Shown here piece after piece: positions 1 through 6,533 of a DNA stretch of 12,689 nt (positions within the stretch are counted from its first letter, which is position 1; each line of letters opens with the position of its first letter). The DNA is from Lysobacteraceae bacterium. Lineage in GTDB: Bacteria; Pseudomonadota; Gammaproteobacteria; Xanthomonadales; Wenzhouxiangellaceae. Position numbers and translations under genes: made by a program. Below the pieces are notes generated by a model. It saw only the letters and a program-made list of their open reading frames with translations. It had not been told where the DNA came from and made no database searches. The stretch covers positions 1 to 12,689 of the forward strand of contig JAIVHD010000295.1 in the NCBI GenBank assembly GCA_020201235.1, read 5' to 3'.

Positions 1-567
1 GTACTCAAAGGTGACACCGGCGAGCTGAAGCAGCCGTGGCAACGCGCCGCGCAGCGGTTCGATATTCTTCTTCAACCGCGCATCGGATGAACTGGCCCAG
101 GAGCCACCGCCGGGTTTGAAGGCATTGGCCGTGACCAGAAAATCACCGTTGGACTGCAGGAACAGGCGGTCAGTGAAATTACTGCCATTGAACTGGGCGA
201 TACGGAATGCAGCGGCCCCGCTGGTAGGTATCATCGCCAGATTGATTCCGCGCGGGTGTGCGGCCGGGCGCAGGTAAATATCAACGTTCGGGTTCGGCCC
301 TGTGCGACCCTGGAACACCGCTTCGATGCCGGTCTGTACCGTATTGGTATTGAAGCCAAAGCCGCCATCAGCCCGCACCAGGAACTGATTATCGCCGGTG
401 GACACGAAGTCGGCATCCTCGCTGTCGGCCCAGACAAACGTTCCTCTGTCGCCATCGAATTAAGAAGCATCAATACCATTGCAGGCGCTGCCAGGCACCC
501 CTGACAAGGTTCCCGGCCTGACCTTTGCCCTGGTTCCACCCGCCCAGGATTGCCAACCGCCCGCACA

Positions 568-831
568 ATTCAGAACACCACCACCGACCCTGCTGGCGCT
601 TCCGCTTGCGGTGTTTTCATTGCCGCCGCCAATGGAGCTTCTGAGTCCGCTGGCCACGTTGCTGGAGCCGCCGCTGACTGCACTGACATCGCCGAGCGCC
701 GCGTTTGCATCACCGCCGCCGGTCGCGCTCAAGAAACCACTTGCGGCGTTATCCCGGCCGCCGCCTACCGTACTCTGATTACCGCTGGATGTATTTGACA
801 AGCCGCCGCCGATTGCGCTGAATTCACCGCT
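568..831 (-). repeat. Six 14-residue YadA-head-like repeats
   Basis: Inside the fibre gene the protein has a 14-residue period of the form SGxxSxxGGGxxNxA, for example [14 protein letters not shown] followed by [14 protein letters not shown]. One unit ([14 protein letters not shown]) deviates. Such repeats form left-handed parallel beta-rolls in trimeric autotransporter heads. Here they follow a collagen-like stretch and precede an S74-type C-terminus rather than a YadA membrane anchor. Confidence 0.8.
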
Positions 832-1026
832 GGCAAGATTTGCTGCACCGTTACCACCGCCGCCGGAAACCACTGCACCCAGGGCTGATGCGTTGTTGAA
901 GGTACTGCCCAGGGTAATTCGCGCTGCGTCCGGAAATGATGAACCGCCGGGTTCGAACCGAATCGCCGTATTGGCGAACTGATACTCGATCGCGCCGGTT
1001 GCGGCATCGAGTATGAACGGTGAGGC

Positions 1027-1209
1027 GCCTTCCGGGCCTTCCGGTCCCTGGGGTCCTGCGGGCCCGACCGGGCCCGGATCTCCCTGCGGGCCGGCGGGCC
1101 CGGGATCACCTTGCGGTCCTGCCGGCCCAATCGGCCCAGCCGGTCCTTCCGGCCCTGGATCACCCTGCGGGCCGGCGGGACCCACAGACCCTGCCGGCCC
1201 GGGCGGGCC
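1027..1209 (-). repeat. Collagen-like GXY tract
   Basis: About 20 consecutive Gly-X-Y triplets, rich in [11 protein letters not shown] units. At the DNA level this gives imperfect tandem repeats of 9-27 bp, for example repeated ggcccgggatca/ccctgcgggccggcggg blocks. Such tracts form trimeric collagen-like helices in bacterial and phage fibres and are prone to slippage. They lie between the N-terminal domain and the YadA-like head. Confidence 0.9.
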
Positions 1210-1596
1210 TTCGTTACCGCCGAGTGCAAACAACGCCATCGGGCTCGGCCGGATAGCCTGGCGCGGATTCAATGGACTGCCATCAACGCGCACTTCCAGA
1301 TAACGCAGCTGGTCGGTAAACGCGGCCAGGCCAAAATCCAGCTCGACCTGAAACAGCCCGTCCTCGACCGGCCAGTCGGGCCGGATCTGGGTGTCGCCGA
1401 CCTGGCTGCCGCCGCTGAGCGCGTCGAACAGCCGGAACTCCAGATCAGCCATGCCGGTAAACGGCTGGCCGGTCTGGCGAAGCTGGCCCTGGTAGGTAAT
1501 CGTGGTGTCTTGGGCGAAAGCAACGCCGGGCGGCACCAGGCCAGCCAGCGCGATTATTCAAAAAGCAATGATTCTAAGCATTGGCACACGCTCCAT

Positions 1597-1826
1597 GATG
1601 GGTGATCACCCCGCTTCGCTCCTGGACCGGTGCTATAAGCCGACATTGCATAGCATCTAACCAGAATCGCTATTCCCCGGGCTTCCAGTAGCACGGTGCA
1701 CTGCAACTTCGGGGGTTTACATATTTAACGTAGTTCGACGCCGAAACGTGCCATGGAACGGTGGCGCTTCATCCTGCGGGGATGCTAAACGCTGGTCGGC
1801 GGCGTACCTGCCGCGTGATGCTCGGA
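1597..1826. other. Intergenic stretch, no recognisable gene
   Basis: No convincing coding sequence on either strand. It must hold the promoter of the fibre gene (minus strand), but I see no clear -35/-10 pair. It also flanks the 3' end of the VapC fragment. Confidence 0.5.
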
Positions 1827-1967
1827 TCAGTTCGGCGGGCGGACCTTCAGTCGGTCGGCTGCGGCACGCTGGAAGTGGTTGACGTTCCAGGTGACGATTT
1901 CATCGGCGCCGGCGGCGAGCGCGGATTCGACGATCAGGGCGTCGTACACGGCGCCGCCGGTCACCCC
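1827..1967 (-). pseudogene. VapC-type PIN-domain toxin, C-terminal fragment
   Basis: The last 46 codons of this minus-strand frame read GVTGGAVYDALIVES, then AGADEIVTWNVNHF, and end KVRPPN. This is the typical C-terminal third of a PIN-domain VapC ribonuclease: the YDALI helix with its Asp, the GAD acidic position, the TWN..HF motif, and a V..P end. Upstream of about 1967 the frame stays open but no longer looks like PIN. The first two-thirds, with the N-terminal catalytic Asp, are missing, and no VapB antitoxin is visible. It is therefore a non-functional remnant. A 43-bp piece of the same region recurs at 7338-7380. Confidence 0.75.
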
Positions 1968-2089
1968 GGCACAGCCCCGGGGCCGGCGGATCAACAGTCG
2001 CGCAGCGACGCCATGGCGCGTTGAGTTGCCCGAGAGCAGCGATGGGCTTCCTTCCTCAGCCCAGGGTCGCGTTGGGGCCTGTGTTCGGA

Positions 2090-2118
2090 TTGAATTTCGC
2101 ATTTCTGTAAGGTAAACT
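2090..2118 (+). promoter_or_regulatory. Probable sigma70 promoter of the RHH-GNAT toxin-antitoxin operon
   Basis: TTGAAT (2090-2095) and TAAACT (2113-2118) are separated by 17 bp. Each matches the consensus at four of six positions. They lie about 30 bp before the antitoxin start, directly upstream of an inverted repeat. Confidence 0.45.
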
Positions 2119-2127
2119 AAGGATTAT

Positions 2128-2139
2128 TACAAAATTGTA
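2128..2139. promoter_or_regulatory. Candidate autoregulatory operator (TACAA-AA-TTGTA)
   Basis: A perfect 5-bp inverted repeat with a 2-bp centre, in AT-rich DNA between the -10 box and the antitoxin start. RHH antitoxins bind such palindromes and repress their own operon. The assignment is inferred from position and symmetry. Confidence 0.4.
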
Positions 2140-2148
2140 GAGAATCAT

Positions 2149-2415
2149 ATGTCCATGACCACCCAGATCTCCGCAACGGTTTCTTCCGAAACCAAAACCC
2201 TGCTCGACCAGTTCTCGCGCCGGCGCGGCGTCAAGAAGGGTTTTCTGATCGAGACCGCGCTCAGGCATCACTTGACGGCGCTCGCCGAGCTGCCCGAAAG
2301 CGCCATGGTCCCGCCCGTCGTGCGCGTCAGCCCCGCGGCGATGAAACGCATTGCCGACTTGATTGAAACGCCGCCGAAATCGAAGGCCCTCGACGAGTTG
2401 ATGCGTGAGGGTTGA
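2149..2415 (+). CDS. RHH-fold antitoxin of a GNAT toxin pair (TacA-like)
   Basis: 88 residues. The first ~45 residues (QISATVSSETKTLLDQFSRR, then VKKGFLIETALRHHL) have the strand-helix-helix pattern of ribbon-helix-helix DNA-binding proteins. The C-terminal half (MKRIADLIETPPKSKALDEL) is the tail that in TacA-type antitoxins wraps around and blocks the acetyltransferase. The gene overlaps the downstream GNAT gene by 11 bp, the usual coupled arrangement. The ATG at 2149 is preceded by GAGAATCAT, and a second ATG lies two codons in. The predicted role is to neutralise the acetyltransferase and, as a complex with it, repress the operon through the dyad at 2128-2139. Length and context fit the family well. 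Confidence 0.85.
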   Translation: MSMTTQISATVSSETKTLLDQFSRRRGVKKGFLIETALRHHLTALAELPESAMVPPVVRVSPAAMKRIADLIETPPKSKALDELMREG

Positions 2416-2920
2416 AATCCGGCCGCTGGCGCCGGAAGACGAGCGCGACGGCTTCGATTCCGGCGTTCCACCGCTCGATGAATTCTTTCGCCGCTACGCC
2501 GGCCAAAACCAGTTCCGCCACCATATCGGCGTCACCCATGTCGCCGTCGAAGGCGGGCGCATCCTCGGCTATGCCACAATCTGCGCCGGCCACATCGAGA
2601 CGGAGCGATTGCACTCCTCGCTGCGCCGGCGCTTGCCGTCCTATCCGTTACCCATCCTCAGAATCGCGCGGCTGGCTGTAGACCGGCGCGCACGCAAGAA
2701 AGGCATCGGCGGACTGCTGCTCAAGTACGCTCTGCAGATCGCTTTGCGTATGCATGCCGAATACGGTTGTGTCGGCGTGCTCCTCGATGCCAAACCCGAT
2801 GCGGTCGGCTTTTACGAGCGCCATGGGTTTATAGCGCTCGAAGTTGAAGGTGGAGCGCTGCTACCGCATCCCGCGCCGGTAGTGATGTTTCTGCCATTGA
2901 GCGCGCTCAAGCAAGGTTGA
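2405..2920 (+). CDS. GNAT-family acetyltransferase toxin (TacT-like, tRNA-acetylating type)
   Basis: 171 residues starting at GTG 2405 inside the antitoxin's 3' end. The acetyl-CoA-binding motif A is RKKGIGG (residues 97-103), preceded by the usual strand ILRIARLAVDRRAR. A Tyr at 137 in GFYERHGF sits where TacT-family toxins carry their catalytic Tyr. The N-terminal FDSGVPPLDEFFRRYAGQNQ is the characteristic motif of this subfamily (compare F.CG...LD.FL...A.Q). Known members acetylate aminoacyl-tRNAs and stop translation. Pairing with an upstream RHH gene and the short overlap support this over a small-molecule acetyltransferase. No lesion is visible, so this appears to be the only intact toxin-antitoxin pair in the window. 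Confidence 0.88.
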   Translation: MRVEIRPLAPEDERDGFDSGVPPLDEFFRRYAGQNQFRHHIGVTHVAVEGGRILGYATICAGHIETERLHSSLRRRLPSYPLPILRIARLAVDRRARKKGIGGLLLKYALQIALRMHAEYGCVGVLLDAKPDAVGFYERHGFIALEVEGGALLPHPAPVVMFLPLSALKQG

Positions 2921-3294
2921 GGGCCTTATCCGGATGTCTGGGGTCGGGCCGGCATAACTTGTTGAAACCCAGTCCAATTCATCCGGATAAACCATGTTAT
3001 CAGCCGCTTAAAGCGGCCATTTCCACATCGAAATGGCGGGTGTAACTCGACGCGGCTTCGCGCAACCGATGGCGATCGCCGTCTTGCACAATCTCGCGGT
3101 GATACGCAGCCGTACCGTTTTCCGAGCAGAAAGAAACGATTCGCCCGCAGCATCCCTTCCTTCTTTGAAATGCGATTGCGGCTGCCGAAATGAAGCTTTT
3201 AAGCGTCAATTGAGCCGTTATTTTTCCATTGTTTCTTTTTTAATCATTGCGTTACGCGGGTCCGGCCCCGAAACCCTGGGCGTGTGAGGTCGGA
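2921..3294. other. Intergenic region with an 11-bp inverted repeat; no assignable gene
   Basis: Just after the GNAT toxin stop, TTATCCGGATG (2926-2936) and its exact complement CATCCGGATAA (2980-2990) form an inverted repeat with a 43-bp loop. It is possibly a weak terminator or a small repeat. Beyond it a minus-strand open frame (3209-3000, 69 codons) encodes a Cys/His-containing peptide that I do not recognise; it shows no clear start signal. Nothing else is supported. Confidence 0.4.
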
Positions 3295-3609
3295 TCACGC
3301 GATGTTCGGCGCGTTCGATCGCGTGGTTCCGGTTCGCGCCGGTAGCCGCGCGATTTCCTGCCCAACCTTTTCCACGGCAATGCGGATTTCATAGGCGCTT
3401 TGCAGATTGAGCCAGAACTGCGGATCGGTGCCGAACCAGTGCCCGAAGCGCAACGCAGTGTCGCCGGTCACGCTGCGCTTGCCCGCGATGATCTGGCTGA
3501 CTCGGTTCGGCGGCACGTCGATCTGGCGCGCAAACTCCGTTGGCGTCACGTTCAGTTCTTCCAACTCTCCCTTCAGGACTTCGCCGGGGTGTACGGCTCT
3601 CATAAACAT
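3295..3609 (-). CDS. higA: HigA-type antitoxin, XRE-family HTH
   Basis: 104 residues. It opens with (MF)MRAVHPGEVLKGELEEL, the hallmark N-terminus of HigA antitoxins. A helix-turn-helix follows (TPTEFARQIDVPPNRVSQIIAGKRSVTGDTALR, residues ~22-54), then the FGTDPQFWLNLQSAYEIR segment typical of the family. The start at 3609 is favoured because AGGAGA lies 7 bp upstream; ATG 3603 is an alternative. It lies 20 bp downstream of the higB stop on the same strand, the usual toxin-first HigBA order. HigA binds HigB and represses the operon. Here the toxin gene is interrupted, so HigA may be an orphan regulator. It shows no lesion. Confidence 0.9.
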   Translation of the reverse strand: MFMRAVHPGEVLKGELEELNVTPTEFARQIDVPPNRVSQIIAGKRSVTGDTALRFGHWFGTDPQFWLNLQSAYEIRIAVEKVGQEIARLPARTGTTRSNAPNIA

Positions 3610-3629
3610 GGTCTGTTCTCCTACCTACC

Positions 3630-4052
3630 TCAGTGATAGTTAACGATTTCAACATTGCCCGGTCCGGTTTGACCGTCCGGCCACTCGAAGCAGATTCGCC
3701 ATTGCTGGTTGATGCGAATGGAATACTGTCCGATACGATCTCCTTTGAGCTCGGCTTATTCACCATCCGTCCGTAGCGAGACGCTGTCAGGTACCGTAGA
3801 TGGGGCGTTTCTCGACCGAGCGAAACGCCCCAGATGCGGCGCCTGGCGGCGTCGCAGTAGGACAGATGGTGAATAAGCCGAGTTGGGCGCTTCCAGCCGG
3901 TTTCCCGGCAGTGCACGCAGCATATCCAGCGAGAGCGCCGCGTTCAGGATCGACAGCCGCCGGGCGGCCTGATCTTCAAAACCTTGAAAAGCTTTGACGA
4001 AATCCCCCTTCGCGAACTGCTCTGTTTTTTTGTCTCGATAGCCCAGGATCAT
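3630..4052 (-). pseudogene. higB: HigB-type mRNA interferase toxin, interrupted by a 138-bp palindromic insertion
   Basis: The N-terminal part starts at ATG 4052 (MILGYRDKKTEQFAKGD...LRALPGNRLEA). The C-terminal part (LKGDRIGQYSIRINQQWRICF...VEIVNYH) ends at TGA 3632-3630. Joined, they give a protein of about 94 residues with the usual RelE/HigB order, including the NRLEALKGDR and QYSIRIN.QWRI.F motifs. Between them, bases 3750-3887 are foreign. The two halves are in the same frame because 138 is a multiple of three, but the insert carries an in-frame stop (TGA 3758-3756) that ends translation before the C-terminal catalytic region. The toxin should therefore be inactive. I see no clear target-site duplication. 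Confidence 0.87.
3751..3881 (-). repeat. Palindromic MITE/REP-like element, copy A (inside higB)
   Basis: 131 bp with 22-bp terminal inverted repeats that match at 21 of 22 positions: outer ends TCGGCTTATTCACCAT and ATGGTGAATAAGCCGA. Inside lies a second perfect hairpin with 11-bp arms, TGGGGCGTTTC (3801-3811) and GAAACGCCCCA (3822-3832), around a 10-bp loop. Read on the minus strand, the first ~75 bp align base for base with copies at 7520-7684 and 10710-10891, sharing TTATTCACCA, CTACTG, GTCT or ATCTGnGGCG, and CCGGTCG or TCGGTCG. No transposase is encoded, so it would be a non-autonomous element. Confidence 0.8.
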
Positions 4053-4071
4053 GTGATTCCAATAGAATCGA

Positions 4072-4099
4072 CATTGACATTGTACGTCAAGCGTCAATG
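4072..4099. promoter_or_regulatory. Operator-like inverted repeat upstream of higB
   Basis: CATTGAC (4072-4078) and its exact complement GTCAATG (4093-4099) flank a nested TTGAC...GTCAA dyad (4074-4078 and 4086-4090). They lie 20-47 bp before the higB start. HigA-type proteins bind dyads in the higBA promoter, so this is a plausible autoregulatory site. On the minus strand it also contains two TTGACG -35-like hexamers, but no good -10 box follows. Confidence 0.4.
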
Positions 4100-4269
4100 G
4101 AAATCACGGTCACTTGAAGGTGAGCCCAAGTTGACGAGAACCCGGCCCAGGCCTTATTGCGGCTGATAGCCATTAATGTTGTGCACACGGTACATGTGTC
4201 TGCCTGCCGCAGCGGACGCAACGCGGACAGGCGTACAGACAGGCACTTTTGCTTATCCGGCCTACATGC

Positions 4270-4587
4270 TCAGTCCTCAAAACCATCGCGAAACAGCCGG
4301 TCGGTCTGCTCCACGGTCACCGGCCAGAAGCCACCGCTAAGCGTCCAGCCGGCACCGGAAAGCGCCAGCGATGCGGTGCTGTCCCACTGGCCCAGGGTGC
4401 CCGAGAGCTGCCATTGCTGGTCACTGGTTTCCGACAGCACTTCGCCGCCGCCGTCGATGGTGTGCCAGTCAATGGAGAAGTCCTGCGCCCAGATCGTGGC
4501 CGACAGTAGCAGCGAGATGGTCAGAGCCAAAATGCGTTCAGCCGGTGAGGCCAGTGCCTGGCAGCGCCGAAATGTCCGCTGCCTCAT
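4270..4587 (-). CDS. Small exported protein with LFxDGFE C-terminal tail
   Basis: 105 residues. A basic N-terminus and a hydrophobic run (ILALTISLLLSATIWA, ending about residue 34) make an export signal, with cleavage likely before QDFSIDW. The mature part has the FSIDWHTIDGGG...WQLSGTLGQWD...GWTLSGGFWP pattern seen in many short secreted bacterial proteins of unknown function. It ends TDRLFRDGFED. The tail resembles the LFADGFEGGP end of the protein encoded at 5173-6524. The start at 4587 is the only ATG in front of the signal peptide, and its ribosome site is weak. No function can be assigned beyond export. Confidence 0.75.
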   Translation of the reverse strand: MRQRTFRRCQALASPAERILALTISLLLSATIWAQDFSIDWHTIDGGGEVLSETSDQQWQLSGTLGQWDSTASLALSGAGWTLSGGFWPVTVEQTDRLFRDGFED

Positions 4588-5172
4588 CGCTGGTCACTCG
4601 CCGCTGCAACTTGTGGCCCCGCCGCCACCCCGGACCCGGCGCTGGTGCCGATGATCGTGATTGAAGAACATGCCCGGGCGCCTGGGCGGACGATCGAAAC
4701 CGCTGAACTCGAAATGCTCCGGGCCCGACTGCTGGGGCGCAGGGGCAGGCAACCCACGTGAAGTGAATCACTTACTGGATTCGGCCGCCGCCCGGATCGA
4801 GCCGCTAAGCCTGCCCGACAACCATTCACTCGTCGCCGCATTCCGCGACTTCCGGTCGCGGCTATCCGCCCGCTAACAGGCAGGTCAGTTCCAGTTCTCC
4901 TCGTCCCAGTCGAACTGGTCCCACAGCGTTGGCGGCGTATCGCAGATGTACCGCACCAGCACCGGTCCCCGAGCGTTTAATCGGAATTTAAAAGCTAAGA
5001 CCATGTATTCGGCCACCGCGACATCAATTCCGTTGCCGGTGGCATCACCGGCACAGCCTAATCAAGTACAGTATAGGTTGATTTCAAACACGTCGTCGAC
5101 TGCATGGTCGGCCTTGGACAAGACCAGCGTTTAAAGAAAAAGAGTCATGGAAGGTCGGTTACTGATCAGGCT
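4588..5172. other. Region without a recognisable gene
   Basis: Between two exported-protein genes. Short open frames occur on both strands. On the plus strand, frames around 4649-4876 read MIVIEEHARAPGRTIETAEL and, in another frame, LLDSAAARIEPLSLPDNHSL. They could be pieces of one frameshifted gene, but I do not recognise the product. A 39-codon minus-strand frame is listed separately. No terminator or repeat is evident. Confidence 0.35.
4885..5004 (-). CDS. Possible small ORF with an acidic, Trp-rich C-terminus
   Basis: 39 codons from ATG 5004 to TGA 4887. The C-terminal half reads VRYICDTPPTLWDQFDWDEE then NWN. The bias toward Trp, Asp and Glu and the use of GC-ending codons in this half suggest real coding sequence, probably the end of a larger gene. 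The N-terminal half is AT-richer, and the upstream frame is closed by a stop near 5057. I do not recognise a family. It could be a decayed gene end or chance. Confidence 0.2.
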   Translation of the reverse strand: MVLAFKFRLNARGPVLVRYICDTPPTLWDQFDWDEENWN

Positions 5173-6524
5173 TCACGGCCCGCCCTCAAAGCCATCTGCA
5201 AACAGCACCGTTTCATTATCGAAAATGGTCACCGTCGCCAACGTCGATGTGCCCGGCGTGGCGCTGCCGGACTCTTTGCTCAGCGTCACGCTGAAGTGCT
5301 CGCTGGCCGCTTCCATCGCCGAGTCGTTGATGATGGTGATATTGACGCTGCGGCTGCTGCTGTCACCGGTAGCCCAGTTCAGCACCTGATTGACAGCGGT
5401 GAAATCACTGCCCGAGGTCGCGCTGCCGGACGCGGTCTGAACGCGGAAGCTGGTAGCGCCATCGCTGCCGCCGACACGATTGACCGTCAGCGTGACCGCG
5501 CCTGCATTCTCCATCACTTCTGCCACCGGGCTGGCAAACTGCACCTGGCCGCCAGTGACACAGGTGACCTGGACATTGGTCACATTGGCACCGCTGACGG
5601 TGCCGGAACCATTACTAACGCTGCAGTTCTGCACCGGACCGGTAGGCTGGCTGGCGACGGTAACGTCGTACATGTCACCGTCGGGAACGGGTGTAGTGAA
5701 AGTAAAGCTTCCGTTCCCGCTGATGGCCAGATTATCGCTGCCGTTGTTGCGCAGCACCAGCCCGTTGCCTGCCAGCCCGCTGACATTACCGCCGATGGTA
5801 AAGCCGGTGGGGGCCTCAATAGCAAATAGAGCATCGGTATCCGCAGCAATTAAATCAGGATTCATATCGGCAAAAGTAGCCTCGAAGCTGAAGATATCGG
5901 TGCCGGGATTAAAGCGAATAATGTCGTCGTCTCTGGCACCACCTGTACCGGCCAGGAAGCCGGGTAATGTGACATCGGTATCGAAGCTCATCAGAATGTC
6001 GCCGTCATTGAGCACATGCAGGGCATCCAAGTTGGTGGATCTGGGGAAGACTGCCCCATCAAAAAACAGGCTGAGACCGCTGCCATCCCATCGGATAACG
6101 TCAGCGGGGACGACATAGATCAGACCAGGCACATTGTTGGTAAACTGCTCTATCGAAAACAACAGATCGCCCGTCGCTGGATCCGTAGAAACTGCATCGA
6201 TATTGGTATTGGCGGGTAAACCGGCAGTTACCGGATCGAACAAAAGCGTTCCATCAGTGGCGCGAATCTCACCGGAGCGCATGAAATCGTAGAATCAGAG
6301 ACAGGGGCCGTACTGCCATCGGTCAGCGTTACTTCAGTTGTAACATCGGGCGAAAGCCACAGCGCCTCTAGCTGCTGCGCCTGCAGCGAGGGCAGCATCA
6401 GCAGCCACAGCAGGACGGCGACAAGCCAGGGTCTGTCATAAATAGCGTGATTGCCACTGGCTACGAGTGACCTTTTGAGCCGGTAGGCTTGTCGGGGTTT
6501 GCGATATGGGAATAAGTAATACAT
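5173..6524 (-). pseudogene. Exported Calx-beta-domain protein with LFxDGFE tail, one frameshift
   Basis: The N-terminal frame (ATG 6524, AGG ribosome site 7 bp upstream) encodes a long basic leader, a hydrophobic segment (PWLVAVLLWLLMLPSLQAQ) and LEALWLSPDVTTEVTLTDGS. After about 6294 the same protein continues in another frame as YDFMRSGEIRATDGTLLFDP. Restoring one T in GATTCTACG gives DSYDFMRSG, so a single-base deletion explains the break. The body (~449 residues if repaired) has a repeated FDP..G.L.FSIEQ / DILMSFDTD / IIRFNPGTD pattern, possibly propeller-like. A linker domain follows (GGNVSGLAGNGLVL...TVASQPTGPVQNC), then a Calx-beta domain (VNRVGGSDGATSFRVQTASG...ITIINDSAMEAASE). The end is VLFADGFEGGP. 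It starts 9 bp after the beta-helix gene, so the two are probably cotranscribed. Role unknown; cell surface or secreted. Confidence 0.75.
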
Positions 6525-6533
6525 GATGTCGCC

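Larger units (their letters stand above)
1..1596 (-). pseudogene. Secreted collagen-like / YadA-head / S74-chaperone fibre protein, two in-frame stops, C-terminus beyond window
   Basis: A single minus-strand frame can be read from ATG 1596-1594 (or 1581-1579) to base 1. It is interrupted by TGA at 1560-1558 and TAA at 462-460. Ignoring the stops, the order is as follows. First is a signal peptide ([21 protein letters not shown]). Next is a domain of about 95 residues with the TYQGQL...FRLFDA...VELDFG...PSPMALFAL pattern common at the start of bacterial secreted fibres. Then come about 20 collagen-like GXY triplets, six 14-residue YadA-head-like repeats, and a segment GTFVWADSEDADFVSTG. Last is the start of an intramolecular chaperone (S74 type) with SDARLKKNIEPL at bases 87 downward. 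In that family a Ser-Lys pair mediates self-cleavage, and the Ser-Lys spacing here fits. Translation without readthrough could only begin at GTG 1536, which lacks most of the signal peptide. Homology of the frame on both sides of each stop is what I see; a fibre or adhesin role is inferred. The stops may be true mutations or base-call errors. Confidence 0.8.

Noticed and set aside
1027..1209. CRISPR array, because of regular repeats
   Set aside because: The periodicity is 9-27 bp in frame with GXY codons. There are no unique spacers and no constant repeat.
1011..1303. Plus-strand Gly/Pro-rich frame over the collagen tract, which also reads as collagen-like
   Set aside because: The complement of GGnCCn repeats also gives Gly-Pro-rich translation. 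The minus strand has the signal peptide and the flanking domains.
460..1560. Stop-codon reassignment or selenocysteine insertion at the TGA
   Set aside because: Other genes in the window use TGA and TAA as normal stops, the TGA lies in a signal peptide, and a second, different stop is also present. I see no evident SECIS-like hairpin.
2149..4100. Chromosomal integron cassette array, suggested by several toxin-antitoxin loci in a row
   Set aside because: The genes point in both directions, and I see no attC-like GTTRRRY/RYYYAAC pairs between them.
4250..4265. TTATCCGGCCTAC resembling part of the E. coli REP sequence
   Set aside because: Only a half-site with no matching inverted partner nearby; too short to support.
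5104..6118. Long plus-strand frames over the Calx-beta gene
   Set aside because: Shadows of the minus-strand coding sequence, with no recognisable motifs or ribosome sites.
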